NCBI GenBank assembly: GCA_016291435.1
Contig: JAEEXH010000023.1
Location: 1-36,044 of the forward strand
Source: Oscillospiraceae bacterium
GTDB taxonomy: Bacteria; Bacillota; Clostridia; Oscillospirales; Ruminococcaceae
Direction: 5' to 3'
Length of the DNA: 36,044 nucleotides
Position 1 is the stretch's first letter, and every line of letters starts with the position of its first letter. The notes below the pieces were generated by a model, which made no database searches, was not told the origin of the DNA, and was given only the letters and a program-made list of their open reading frames with translations. Both the position numbers and the translations under genes were made by a program. Positions 1 through 8,282 of the stretch are shown here, in pieces.

Positions 1-111
<111 letters not shown>

Positions 112-125
112 AGGATCCTGCGGCG

Positions 126-2228
126 ATGGCTGCGCAGGAGGATGTAAACGGAAACAGAAGAGCCGGCAGCGGTTTGCGCGGTCGATGTGCAGAATGTCTC
201 ATTCTCGCATGGACCGTGGGACTGCTGTCGGCTTTTTTCGGCGCGCCTGCGTTTGTTTCGCTGATTCCGGCGGGCGCGGCGGTGCTGCTCTTTGCCGTGA
301 AGCCGCTGCGGAAACACCGCCTGCCGCTGCTGCTCATCTGCCTCGGGCTCGCGGGCGGCGTGCTGCACTGGCACTGCTATGACCGCTTTGTGAAGCAGCC
401 GCTCTGCGCGCTGGACGGCATGACCGAAATCTGCACGGGCACTGTCACGGAGCGCGAGCAGCTTGCGGGCGAACGTGCGAAATATACCCTCCGCATGAAG
501 CTCCGCGGACACCGCACCGAGATCGAGTGGTATGCCGGGAGCGATGTCCCGCCGCTGCGCATCGGCGACCGTGTGACGCTCAGCGCGGCATTCACGCGCA
601 TCCGGGCAGACTACCGCTTCCACACGCAGAGCTATCAGGCGGGGCTCGGGCGATACCTGCGCATCTATGACGCCGATGTGCTGGAAACCCGCGCAGACAA
701 AGGTTTTTCGCTGCGCCGCACGCTGCGGGATTACCGCGCATATATCACGGAAATCCTCCGCACACGCCTCCCCGCAGAGGACGCCGCACTGCTCGAATCC
801 ATGCTCTTCGGCGACACATCCTTCCTCTCGGACGAAGCCCGCTCCGCACTCTATCACACCGGCATCGGGCATATCACGGCGGTCTCCGGGCTGCATCTCA
901 TCTTTTTCGGCGCGATGATCATGCGGCTGCTGAAGCGCCTGCGCTGCTCCGCAAGACAGATTTTTGCAGGAACCGCCTTGACCGTGCTGCTCTTTGCGCT
1001 GACGGTCGATGCGTCGGTCTCGGTGCAGCGTGCCGGGCTGATGCTGCTGCTCTCGCTCGGCGCGGGGCTTGTCGGGCGGTACGGCGACGCGCTGCGTTCG
1101 CTCTGCCTTGCGATGTGTGCCTGCCTGATCTGCACGCCGTATGTGATCGGCTCGGTGTCCTTCTGGCTTTCGGTCTCCGGCACCTTCGGCATCGCCGTCG
1201 CCGCGCCGTACATGACCGACGGCATAAAAGCGCCGAAGCTGCTGCGGAATCTCGCGGAGCTCTGCACGGTCGCGGTATCGGTATTTCCGGCATCGGTGCT
1301 GCTCTGCGGCGAGACCTCTCTGCTCTCGCCCCTCTGCAATCTGCTGATTGTGCCGCTTGCGATGTGTGCGCTGTATCTCGGGCTGATCACGGTATTGACC
1401 GGCGGGCTGACGGCATTTCTGCTGCCGCTCGCAGGGCTGCTCTGCCGTGCTGTGCTCACGGTTGCGGAATTTGCAGCGAAACTGCCGTTTTCGCATCTGA
1501 CCGTTTCGGCGGCAAGCGTGCGCGTGACTGTTGCCGCGGGCGCCGTGCTGCTGCTTCTGATGCTGGCGCTGAAAGCATCCCCGCGCAAAACGGCGGCTGC
1601 GGTGATCTGCATGGCAGTGCTGCTCAGCGGCGCGGCGGCAGCCGAACGCATCCGCACATACAGGGAGCTGCGGATCGCGGTAGTCGGCGGGGAGAAGCAC
1701 GCGGAGGTGCTGATCTCGTGCGGCGGTCACACAGCAGCGGCCGATCTCTCGGATTCGGTGCATGACCCGCAGTATCTCAGGCGCTATCTCAGCGACACAG
1801 GTCTCACACATCTTGAGGCACTTGTGCTGCACAGCCCGCGCAATGCCGCTGCCCATCAGGCGCAGCTCAGTGCCGTGACCGTCGGCAGCGTATATGTGCA
1901 GAGCGGGACGGCGTGGCGCGGGGATGCCGAAATCTGCGGCAGGGCGGCGGAATTTCTGGAAGGCGACACACTCCGCATGGAGACCGGCACATTCCGCATC
2001 CTGCTGGAAGACAATGTGCTCACGGTGACACTGCCGGAGCGCGGCATCACAGCGGTGATCCTGCCCGCTGACGCGCCTGCGCAGGAGGCAGACGCCGTGA
2101 TCCGATGGGGCGGCGCCTCCGATGCAGATGACAAAGCCGCTATCCGCTGCATCACGGCAGAAGAAGGCGGCAGCATCCTTCTGCGCATCACAGCAGACGG
2201 CAGAGCGGAGCTTTCGCCGCTCGGATAA
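126..2228 (+). CDS. comEC: ComEC/Rec2-family DNA uptake channel protein with degenerate C-terminal domain
   Basis: 700 residues. ComEC is the inner-membrane channel that passes single-stranded DNA into the cytoplasm during transformation. Two N-terminal membrane segments (about 24-80) precede a soluble DUF4131-like domain (about 90-190). A multi-spanning Competence domain follows (about 210-505), with the family hallmark HITAVSGLHLIFF at 249-261. Residues 515-700 occupy the place of the metallo-beta-lactamase-like domain, but the usual DVGQGD entry reads VVGGEKHAE, and where HxHxDH is expected the protein has LHSPRNAAAHQ (568-578), so the metal ligands appear to be lost. The ATG at 126 follows AAGGA at 111-115, overlapping the previous stop. 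Type IV pilus genes lie downstream, but not in the same operon. The ComEC call is firm; whether it still imports DNA is open. Confidence 0.9.
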   Translation: MAAQEDVNGNRRAGSGLRGRCAECLILAWTVGLLSAFFGAPAFVSLIPAGAAVLLFAVKPLRKHRLPLLLICLGLAGGVLHWHCYDRFVKQPLCALDGMTEICTGTVTEREQLAGERAKYTLRMKLRGHRTEIEWYAGSDVPPLRIGDRVTLSAAFTRIRADYRFHTQSYQAGLGRYLRIYDADVLETRADKGFSLRRTLRDYRAYITEILRTRLPAEDAALLESMLFGDTSFLSDEARSALYHTGIGHITAVSGLHLIFFGAMIMRLLKRLRCSARQIFAGTALTVLLFALTVDASVSVQRAGLMLLLSLGAGLVGRYGDALRSLCLAMCACLICTPYVIGSVSFWLSVSGTFGIAVAAPYMTDGIKAPKLLRNLAELCTVAVSVFPASVLLCGETSLLSPLCNLLIVPLAMCALYLGLITVLTGGLTAFLLPLAGLLCRAVLTVAEFAAKLPFSHLTVSAASVRVTVAAGAVLLLLMLALKASPRKTAAAVICMAVLLSGAAAAERIRTYRELRIAVVGGEKHAEVLISCGGHTAAADLSDSVHDPQYLRRYLSDTGLTHLEALVLHSPRNAAAHQAQLSAVTVGSVYVQSGTAWRGDAEICGRAAEFLEGDTLRMETGTFRILLEDNVLTVTLPERGITAVILPADAPAQEADAVIRWGGASDADDKAAIRCITAEEGGSILLRITADGRAELSPLG

Positions 2229-2238
2229 GGAGGAACCT

Positions 2239-2820
2239 ATGAAACACCGAAACATTCTGTTTCTCGGCATTCTGCTCTTTCTGCTTGGAATATCTGCGCT
2301 TTTTGCATCCGTTTTCCGCAGCGCCTCCCCGCATTTCTCCGGCAGCTCAGAAAAGCCGGATCAGCCGATCCTGTTTCTCGTGACCTATTCCAATTACGCC
2401 TGGGAGCCCAGCCACCGTGCCTCGGTCATCACCGCAGACGGCAGGATTCTCGATGCGGATGCGGCATATTTCGGGGAAAACGGCATGATCCGCGCAGACT
2501 GGGAAACCTCGCTGCTGACACTTGCGGAGAGCAGTGCATCCGGGCGCGCCGTTCCGGCGGGCGACCTGCGCGTCATGTATCGCTTTGTGAACGCCGGGAT
2601 CGGCGAACAGACCGTGCAGCCCGTGAGCGGCGGGATCCAGACATGCGACTACGGCACGGATGCTTTCTATCTGCTGGAAAAGTGTGCAGACGGGCATTGT
2701 GAGCGCCGGGAGCTCTGCTGCTCCGGCGATGCCTGCGGTGTGATCCCTGAGAAAACGGTGATCGGCTTCTGCAACTGGATGTATCTGCACGGGTATATCC
2801 GGCTGTTTGAGCTGTTCTGA
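2239..2820 (+). CDS. Hypothetical membrane-anchored or secreted protein
   Basis: 193 residues, not recognised. The start at 2239 is chosen because AGGAGG at 2228-2233 lies just upstream, overlapping the comEC stop; the frame stays open further upstream inside comEC, but without a ribosome site. The N-terminus is short and basic (MKHRN), then a hydrophobic stretch (residues 6-26) acts as an uncleaved anchor or signal peptide. The remainder is soluble, mixed alpha/beta and rich in Cys towards the end (CADGHCERRELCCSGDAC), suggesting disulphides or a bound metal outside the membrane. It probably forms an operon with comEC and the next small gene. No function is assigned. Confidence 0.75.
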   Translation: MKHRNILFLGILLFLLGISALFASVFRSASPHFSGSSEKPDQPILFLVTYSNYAWEPSHRASVITADGRILDADAAYFGENGMIRADWETSLLTLAESSASGRAVPAGDLRVMYRFVNAGIGEQTVQPVSGGIQTCDYGTDAFYLLEKCADGHCERRELCCSGDACGVIPEKTVIGFCNWMYLHGYIRLFELF

Positions 2821-2835
2821 AAGGAGTATCTGACT

Positions 2836-3153
2836 ATGGCAGCATACAGACTGAAATTCATGTTTGACTGGGGCAGCGGCGTTTGTCTCTGGAGCGAAAA
2901 CAGTGCGGCACAGCGCAGGTTCGGCTATGCGGTGCTGACCTCCGACCTGCCGGTCCCGCTCTCGATACAGGCTGAGCTGGAGGCGCTGATTGATCAGCAC
3001 GACTGCGCCATGAACTGGGATGATCCTGCGGGCGACCTGCTCTGGAGCGACGCACAGGTCGAGGTTTTTTTGCAGTCGGCGCAGCGGACATATTACCGGC
3101 TCTGCGATGCGCTCGGCCCCGATTACGAGGTCTCTTTCCTCTGCCGGATGTGA
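2836..3153 (+). CDS. Hypothetical small protein
   Basis: 105 residues, not recognised. AAGGAG at 2821-2826, immediately after the previous stop, is nine bases from the ATG. The protein is acidic and aromatic-rich, without signal peptide or membrane segment, so it is probably cytoplasmic. It opens AAYRLKFMFDWGSGVCLWS, which resembles a small beta-sheet domain, and its middle (PLSIQAELEALIDQHD) looks helical. It appears to be the last gene of the comEC operon. Codon use matches its neighbours, which supports a real gene. No function is assigned. Confidence 0.7.
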   Translation: MAAYRLKFMFDWGSGVCLWSENSAAQRRFGYAVLTSDLPVPLSIQAELEALIDQHDCAMNWDDPAGDLLWSDAQVEVFLQSAQRTYYRLCDALGPDYEVSFLCRM

Positions 3154-3356
3154 GACAAGCTGAGCGATGATTGATATTGGGCGCTGTCCAAACCCGCTTA
3201 AGGAGCATTTGTTCCTTTGGCAGCGGCGTGGGGGAGTTTGCCCGCAAACGCATAGCAAAGCGTGCGGGAGCACACCAATTATAATCCGTCGGAGACACTT
3301 TATTTACAGACTGAGCGCCCCGGTACATAAGGGCGGCGCTGATATAGAAGTTTTAA

Positions 3357-3395
3357 GCCATGGTATTTCTGATGCAAAGTCAGAAGTACTATGGC
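3357..3395. repeat. Inverted repeat just upstream of a strong promoter
   Basis: Arms of 16 bases at 3357-3372 and 3380-3395 are complementary except for two positions that would be G-U pairs in RNA; the loop is TGCAAAG. The repeat ends eight bases before the -35 box of the promoter at 3403. It could be a transcription factor operator, a terminator lacking a clear T-run, or the end of an inserted element. Confidence 0.65.
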
Positions 3396-3402
3396 GTTTC
3401 TA

Positions 3403-3431
3403 TTGACAGACCTTCAATACTGTGCTATAAT
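3403..3431 (+). promoter_or_regulatory. Perfect sigma-A promoter, extended -10
   Basis: TTGACA at 3403-3408, a 17-base spacer, and TATAAT at 3426-3431 preceded by TGTGC (extended -10). This is the closest match to consensus in the window. Transcription would start near 3438 and run into about 550 bases without a gene before tspO. Confidence 0.8.
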
Positions 3432-3512
3432 TACTAGCATAAATCGGAATTTACCATAATTATGTGTTGCTCAGAAAATACATGTGAAGCTCTGCGATTG
3501 AGCGCTCCCTGT

Positions 3513-3596
3513 GAGCGAGGGGAAACCACAAGGGAGGGAGAAGAACCTCGCTGCGCTCGGACTCTCCCCCCTCCCTTAAGGTCTCCCCTCGCGCTC
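3513..3596. repeat. GC-rich long inverted repeat A
   Basis: The outer arms (GAGCGAGGGGAAACC at 3513-3527 and its near complement ending at 3596) enclose a second pair, AAGGGAGGG and CCCTCCCTT. The central loop contains CTCGCTGCGCTCGG. Composition is strongly purine on one side and pyrimidine on the other, unlike the genes around it. It resembles REP or MITE-like intergenic repeats; no coding potential. Confidence 0.65.
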
Positions 3597-3674
3597 CCCT
3601 TCCTTATCTCTCCTCTCTCTGTTTCGGTATTCCGTCAGCATGAGGTTTGCAAAAAGGGAGATGGGGGATCAGGA

Positions 3675-3765
3675 AAGCGGGGGCTCGGGGGCGAAAACCT
3701 AAGGGGGAAGGGGGGTGTGAGCGGAGCGAATCTCCCCCTTTTCCCTTGGGTTGTCACCCCCGCTT
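3675..3765. repeat. GC-rich long inverted repeat B
   Basis: The outer arms AAGCGGGGG (3675-3683) and CCCCCGCTT (3757-3765) are perfect. Inner arms of about 19 bases, 3696-3714 against 3734-3752, match with few mismatches. The loop carries GAGCGGAGCGAA, similar to the loop of inverted repeat A, which suggests the two belong to one repeat family. Confidence 0.65.
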
Positions 3766-3987
3766 CGTGAGAAGCAGGCAGTGTCGGCACTGTTCGAGCC
3801 TGTTGCAGTCAGTGTTCTGCCAGCGGCGCCGGTGCGTCCAAAAGCTGCGTGCAGCAGCGTCATACCTTGCCGCTGAGCACTCTCTGTCAGTCGCCCGGAC
3901 GGCAAAACGCCTGCACGGGCTCCGTGCAAATTCCGATTTATCGCTTGCAAAGACATACGCCCAAAAATCTTCTCAGGAGGTCATCAT

Positions 3988-4470
3988 ATGAAAGAGAAAT
4001 CCCCAGTCAAAACCACAGCGTTCTGGATCATCTTCTGTCTCGGCGTCGGCGCGCTCGCGAGCTTCCTCACCCGCCGCGGGCTCGAAGCCTTCGACACAAT
4101 TCAGAAGCCGCCGCTCACGCCCCCGCGCATCGTCTTTCCGATCGTCTGGACGATCCTTCTGATCCTCATGGGATGGGGCTTCGCCCGCGTGCGCCTTCTC
4201 GCGCAGGATGATGCCGCAAAGGACCGCGCCACGCTCGCCTTTGCCGTGCAGCTCACCTTCTTCTTCTGCTGGATGATCTGGTTCTTCGGACTCGGCTGGT
4301 ACGGCTTCTCGGGCATCTGGCTCGCCGCGATGATCCTTGCGGTCGGCGTCCAGACAGGCGTTTACCGCGTCATCTCGAAGCTCGCCTCCAATCTCCAGAT
4401 TCCATATCTGCTCTGGTGCTGCTTCGCACTCTATCTGAATCTCGGCGTATGGCTGCTGAACAAGCCCTGA
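3988..4470 (+). CDS. tspO: TspO/MBR family membrane protein
   Basis: 160 residues, the usual length for bacterial TspO, with five predicted membrane segments. Family signatures are clear: KPPLTPPRIVFPIVWTIL (39-56), the LTFFFCWMIWFFG stretch (88-100) and the C-terminal PYLLWCCFALYLNLGVWLLN. TspO proteins bind porphyrins and related ligands and are tied to stress responses; the role in anaerobic Firmicutes is not settled. AGGAGG at 3975-3980 is seven bases from the ATG. Transcription probably comes from the consensus promoter at 3403-3431, which would give an unusually long leader. A hairpin follows the gene. Confidence 0.92.
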   Translation: MKEKSPVKTTAFWIIFCLGVGALASFLTRRGLEAFDTIQKPPLTPPRIVFPIVWTILLILMGWGFARVRLLAQDDAAKDRATLAFAVQLTFFFCWMIWFFGLGWYGFSGIWLAAMILAVGVQTGVYRVISKLASNLQIPYLLWCCFALYLNLGVWLLNKP

Positions 4471-4476
4471 CACGGG

Positions 4477-4502
4477 ATGCCCCGGAATCCGCTCCGGGGC
4501 AT
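4477..4502 (+). terminator. Probable terminator after tspO
   Basis: The ten-base arms ATGCCCCGGA (4477-4486) and TCCGGGGCAT (4493-4502) are perfectly complementary, six bases after the tspO stop. The following TTCGCTTTG is only a weak T-run, so termination may be partial. Confidence 0.65.
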
Positions 4503-4544
4503 TCGCTTTGCCCGCATTCACACAGGATTTTCATGTTTCAGCTA

Positions 4545-4573
4545 TTGCTTTTTCCCATTTTATATGCTATAAT
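4545..4573 (+). promoter_or_regulatory. Sigma-A promoter for the sseB-like gene
   Basis: TTGCTT (4545-4550), 17-base spacer, TATAAT (4568-4573) with TGC directly before it (extended -10). The start would lie near 4580, about 68 bases before the ATG at 4648. Confidence 0.75.
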
Positions 4574-4647
4574 AGTATAAAGCGCCCTATGCCCAGAAGA
4601 CATTTCTGTGCTCCGGCGAAATTTTACCCACACTGGAGGGACTCCCA

Positions 4648-5595
4648 ATGCCCGAAGAAAGAAAACCTGTTGAAAACCCTGTTCTGGTCGATGCGATGGC
4701 AACCTTTAAGCTCGATCTCACGAACCGGGAGCATGAAATCGCATTCCTGAAAGCGGCTGTCGAAGCCCGCTATCTGCTGCCCGCACAGGTGCAGCCCGAT
4801 CCCGATGCGCAGCCCGATGAAGACGGCAAGACCAGAGCACGCATCGCATTCCAGATCATGACCAATCAGAAGGGCGAGCAGTTCATGCCCGTCTTCACCG
4901 ATGAGGTCGAGCTCAAGAAGGCACGCAACTTCCAGCCCGGCGAGCGCGTCCAGATCGCTGTCATGACCTTCCAGGATATCTTCAATTTCATCAAGTCCAA
5001 TGAGCCCATCCGCGGCGTGGTCATCAATCCGTCCGGCAGTGCGCTCTGCCTCATCCGTCAGCAGGTCATCGCGATCGCAGAAAACGATTTCGACATCGAC
5101 AAGCTGATGGAAAGAGCTGCGGCAGCGGCAGCGGCAAGAGCACAGCAGCAGGCGGTCAACATGGTCGGTCCGGAGGCACAGCAGCAGCGTGAGATGGAGC
5201 GTGCCGCACAGCAGCAGGCGTTCCAGCAGGATGCCATCCGTCAGGCTATGGCAAAGATGGAGGCGGACAAGGCTGCCGCTGAGGAAGCACCCGATGCAGA
5301 TGATGTCATCACCGACGATCTGCTTGATCAGATCAAGGCTGTGCTGAAAAAGCAGAAGACCGTCAAGAAGGCTTACATTCATCCGGAGGTCGAAAACGGC
5401 GAGCAGTATCTGCTCATCGCGCTCGAAGCGGACGAATCTGCTGACATCGAAAGCATTTCCGCGCAGATCGCAAAGGATTGCTCGGATTACTCCGATCTGC
5501 CCTTCGACTGCGTCGCTGCAAGCTCCATCCGTGCCAAGGAGCTTGTCGCAAACGAAAAGCCCTTTTACGAGAAGAAGCGCTTCGGTCTCTTTTAA
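4648..5595 (+). CDS. sseB: SseB-family protein (N- and C-terminal SseB domains)
   Basis: 315 residues. An SseB N-terminal domain (about 10-135) contains FMPVFTDEVELKKA and the closing GVVINPSG. A helical Ala/Gln-rich linker (about 150-215, many AQQQ and AAQQQAF units) follows. An SseB C-terminal domain (about 220-315) has KKAYIHPEVENGEQYLLIAL. SseB was named for serine sensitivity in E. coli; its biochemical role is unclear, and in Firmicutes the domain is often a small cytoplasmic or secretion-linked module. No signal peptide. GGAGGG (4635-4640) supports the ATG. The polar linker is longer than usual. The GH5 gene starts 83 bases downstream with no promoter that I can see, so the two may share a transcript. 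Confidence 0.8.
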   Translation: MPEERKPVENPVLVDAMATFKLDLTNREHEIAFLKAAVEARYLLPAQVQPDPDAQPDEDGKTRARIAFQIMTNQKGEQFMPVFTDEVELKKARNFQPGERVQIAVMTFQDIFNFIKSNEPIRGVVINPSGSALCLIRQQVIAIAENDFDIDKLMERAAAAAAARAQQQAVNMVGPEAQQQREMERAAQQQAFQQDAIRQAMAKMEADKAAAEEAPDADDVITDDLLDQIKAVLKKQKTVKKAYIHPEVENGEQYLLIALEADESADIESISAQIAKDCSDYSDLPFDCVAASSIRAKELVANEKPFYEKKRFGLF

Positions 5596-5678
5596 TCTGT
5601 GCATACGCGGCAGAGAGGGTCGCTTTGCATAATAACCGTGCGTACCGGCACGGCAATTCCAAGAGGGGGAATGTTCAA

Positions 5679-7544
5679 ATGAAAAACGGCAAATTCCTGG
5701 CGATGCTTGCCGCAGCCGCTCTCGGCGTGACCGCAACGGTCGGCGTCACAGACGGCAGCACATTCCGTGAGCTGAATGTGCAGGCAGCAGATGACACCCA
5801 AGACGACTGGCTACATGCAGTCGGCAGCCGCCTTTATGACAAGGACGGCAACGAGGTCTGGCTGACCGGTGCAAACTGGTTCGGCTTCAACTGTTCCGAG
5901 CGCTGCGCACACTATCTCTGGAGCGCAGACTGCGACGATCTGCTCCGTGAGGTGGCAGACCGCGGCATCAACATCATCCGCTTCCCGTTCTCCTCGGAGC
6001 TTCTGATCGAGTGGATGAACGGCGAGCTCGCACCGGTTTCCGGCGGCGGCTTGCAGGCAGCCTATAACCCGCCCACCGATCAGGTCGGCGAAGACGGCAC
6101 TGTCACCAAGGCAGGCACCTACGGCTACATCAACCACGAGTTCGTTGAGGCAGACGGCAAGACCAATGTCGATTCAAAGCATGCCTGGGAGATCATCCTC
6201 AGCAAACTCAAGAAGTACGGCATCAAGTGCTTCATCGACGTCCACAGCCCGCATGCCGACAACTCCGGCCACGTCTGGAACACCTGGTACGGCAAGGCAG
6301 GCGTCACGACCGAATCCTGGATCGAGTCGCTCGTCTGGATGGCAAATGAGTATAAGGACGATGACACGCTGCTCGGCTTCGACCTCGAAAACGAGCCCCA
6401 CGGCAAGGGTCAGGAGGGTGACGCTGCTGCAAAGTGGGACGGCTCCACGGACGAGAACAACTGGGCTTATGCCGCGACAAAGTGCGCAAATGCGATCCTG
6501 AAGGTCAACCCGAACGCGCTGATCCTCATTGAAGGCGTTGAGCAGTCGATGAGCGGCGCAATGCCCGGTGACTACTGGGGCATGGGCGACCGTATGACCA
6601 ATTCGCCGTACATCGGCGCATGGTGGGGCGGCAACCTCCGCGGCGTCCGCGAGTGGCCGATCAAGCTCGAGGGCACCGGCAATTCGCAGATCGTTTATTC
6701 TCCGCATGACTACGGTCCTTCCGTTTACGATCAGACATGGTTTGCAAAGGACTTCACCGAGCAGACACTGCTCGACGACTACTGGCGCGACACCTGGGAG
6801 TTCATCAACCACGAGGACATCGCTCCCCTGCTGATCGGCGAATGGGGCGGTCATATGGATGACGGCAAGAACCAGAAGTGGATGACGCTCCTGCGTGACT
6901 ACATGATCAAGCATCACATCAACCACACCTTCTGGTGCCTGAACACCAACTCCGGCGACACCGGCGGCCTCTGGAAGAACTTCGCTTACAGCCTCGCCGC
7001 AACGACCGACAAGAGCAACGGCACCACGATCACCTGGGAAGAAGACAAGTACGCACTGATGGAAAAGTCGCTCTGGCAGACCCAGAAGACCGGCAAGTAC
7101 ATCGGTCTGGATCATCAGCATCCGCTCGGCATCAACGGCACAGGCCTTTCGCTCAGCGAGTTCTACAAGTCCTATGCAGGCACCGAGGGCTCGAACCTCG
7201 ACGGCGGCACCATCGTGAACGGCACGAATCCCGAGCATACGCAGACCATCGTGACCAATGATACGACCGCCACTACCACCACGACTACTACGGCATCCTC
7301 GGAAAAGCAGGACGGCGTTCCGATTTACGGCGACGCGGACTGCAACGGCGAAATCGAGCTTGTGGACGCTGTGATGCTCTGCAAGGCAGCCGCAGGCGTG
7401 GATGGCTCTGAGCTCTCCACCAAGGGCTTCATAAACTGTGAGGTCACCGGCGACGGCAAGATCGACGGCAGCGACACAATCAAGCTCCTGAAATTCCTCG
7501 CAGGTGCGATTGATTACATCGAGCTCGCACCGCCGAAGGCATAA
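5679..7544 (+). CDS. Secreted GH5 (GH5_1-like) endoglucanase with type I dockerin
   Basis: 621 residues. A signal peptide (about 1-37, ending near VQAA) precedes a GH5 catalytic domain (about 43-500). GANWFGFNCSE, GFDLENEPHG with acid/base Glu239 and LLIGEWGG with nucleophile Glu388 match the subfamily typified by Acidothermus E1 endoglucanase, including WWGGNLRGV and the NSGDTGG stretch near 424-430. A Thr-rich linker (526-540) leads to a type I dockerin (549-617) with two calcium-loop repeats, DADCNGEIELVDAVMLCK and EVTGDGKIDGSDTIKLLK. It should hydrolyse beta-1,4-glucan while docked on a cell-surface cellulosome. The start at 5679 is preferred: it gives the signal peptide and follows AGAGGGGGA; the frame is open further upstream over sseB. 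A shared bidirectional terminator separates it from the convergent pilin gene. Confidence 0.95.
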   Translation: MKNGKFLAMLAAAALGVTATVGVTDGSTFRELNVQAADDTQDDWLHAVGSRLYDKDGNEVWLTGANWFGFNCSERCAHYLWSADCDDLLREVADRGINIIRFPFSSELLIEWMNGELAPVSGGGLQAAYNPPTDQVGEDGTVTKAGTYGYINHEFVEADGKTNVDSKHAWEIILSKLKKYGIKCFIDVHSPHADNSGHVWNTWYGKAGVTTESWIESLVWMANEYKDDDTLLGFDLENEPHGKGQEGDAAAKWDGSTDENNWAYAATKCANAILKVNPNALILIEGVEQSMSGAMPGDYWGMGDRMTNSPYIGAWWGGNLRGVREWPIKLEGTGNSQIVYSPHDYGPSVYDQTWFAKDFTEQTLLDDYWRDTWEFINHEDIAPLLIGEWGGHMDDGKNQKWMTLLRDYMIKHHINHTFWCLNTNSGDTGGLWKNFAYSLAATTDKSNGTTITWEEDKYALMEKSLWQTQKTGKYIGLDHQHPLGINGTGLSLSEFYKSYAGTEGSNLDGGTIVNGTNPEHTQTIVTNDTTATTTTTTTASSEKQDGVPIYGDADCNGEIELVDAVMLCKAAAGVDGSELSTKGFINCEVTGDGKIDGSDTIKLLKFLAGAIDYIELAPPKA

Positions 7545-7560
7545 GAAAACTGCATAACGC

Positions 7561-7597
7561 AAAAAGAGAGCCATCGCAAAGATGGCTCTCTTTCTTT
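7561..7597. terminator. Bidirectional terminator
   Basis: AAAGAGAGCCATC (7563-7575) pairs with GATGGCTCTCTTT (7581-7593) around a five-base loop, with A-rich sequence on the left and T-rich on the right. It ends both the GH5 transcript (+) and the pilin transcript (-). Confidence 0.85.
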
Positions 7598-7611
7598 CGG
7601 AAACAAATCAA

Positions 7612-8151
7612 TTACGGATCCTCAACCGGAGACAGCGACGGATCTTCCAGTGCAAACTGGAGCGCATAGGTCGCATCCCAGACCGGCGTGTTCTTGTAGT
7701 CATCAATCGTGACTGCCAAAGGATATGTGCCCGGATATGCGCCCTTCATGACGCCGACGCCCTGGCAGCCGTCCCCCTCGAGCTTGAAGCAGATTCCGTC
7801 GAGATGCTGCACATCGCTGAAATAATTTGCGAGCTTATAATACAGGATCTTGAACATATCGGGATTTGTCTTTCCAAGCTCCGTCGGCAGATCCAGACTT
7901 ATCTGGTCATAGATCTTCTCACCCGTTGTCAGGCGGCACCCGACAAGCTGACGCGGCGGAAGATCAATCGCTGCCATCTCGACCATCGCTGCATTCAGCG
8001 AATTAAACATCTGCTTTGCTGCATCATTCTGTGAGGTGATCTTCGATTTTCTCACATAGCCGAGCATCGCAGGGACGAGAATCGCAGCCAATACACCGAT
8101 GATCGCGATCACAACGATCAGCTCAATCAATGTAAAGCCTTTCCTCTTCAT
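7612..8151 (-). CDS. Type IV prepilin, paralogue of the neighbouring pilin
   Basis: 179 residues starting MKRKGFTLIEL, a class III prepilin cleavage site (cut after Gly, methylated Phe, Glu5 present). The N-terminal hydrophobic helix is almost identical to that of the upstream pilin (8283-8786). After it the globular part diverges, but both share YFSDV and a GAYPG-YP-A-T-DDY motif near the end. The start at 8151 is chosen because MKRKGFTLIEL fits the short leader peptide of the family and GAGAGGG lies upstream; ten further codons upstream are open but improbable. A strong hairpin between the two genes may reduce this gene's expression, so it could be a less abundant pilin. Confidence 0.9.
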   Translation of the reverse strand: MKRKGFTLIELIVVIAIIGVLAAILVPAMLGYVRKSKITSQNDAAKQMFNSLNAAMVEMAAIDLPPRQLVGCRLTTGEKIYDQISLDLPTELGKTNPDMFKILYYKLANYFSDVQHLDGICFKLEGDGCQGVGVMKGAYPGTYPLAVTIDDYKNTPVWDATYALQFALEDPSLSPVEDP

Positions 8152-8218
8152 GATATAACCCTCTCTACAATCGCCATGCAATTATGGCGGAAACCGACAA
8201 AAAAGGTGCCAATATACA

Positions 8219-8246
8219 CGAAAGCCCCCGGAATGCGGGGGCTTCG
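8219..8246 (-). terminator. Hairpin between the two pilin genes (attenuator or terminator)
   Basis: Arms CGAAAGCCCCCG (8219-8230) and CGGGGGCTTCG (8236-8246) pair with a five-base loop and one bulge. On the minus strand only weak T-richness follows, so it may attenuate rather than stop transcription, or protect the 3' end of the upstream pilin mRNA. Confidence 0.7.
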
Positions 8247-8282
8247 TATTACACTTGTAAATCTACCTCTTATCGAGTCAGA

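Larger units (their letters stand above)
3154..3987 (+). other. Gene-free region with strong promoter and long inverted repeats
   Basis: No convincing gene is seen in these 834 bases: the open frames lack ribosome sites and change composition with the repeats. From left to right it holds a featureless stretch (3154-3350), an inverted repeat (3357-3395), a perfect consensus promoter pointing right (3403-3431), and two long GC-rich inverted repeats (3513-3596, 3675-3765). After these come several small hairpins (for example 3779-3792 and 3912-3928), then the tspO ribosome site at 3975-3980. It could be a long structured leader of tspO, an independent non-coding RNA, or the remains of a small insertion. 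Confidence 0.6.

Noticed and set aside
3357-3395. attC site or IS200/IS605 end
   Set aside because: The stem is similar in size, but no integrase, transposase or second end was found.
3167-3406. Possible small gene in the gene-free region
   Set aside because: No ribosome site, runs through the inverted repeat and into the promoter, and has unusual composition.
3462-3770. Open frame over the GC-rich repeats
   Set aside because: The product is low complexity, created by the purine/pyrimidine-biased repeat arms.
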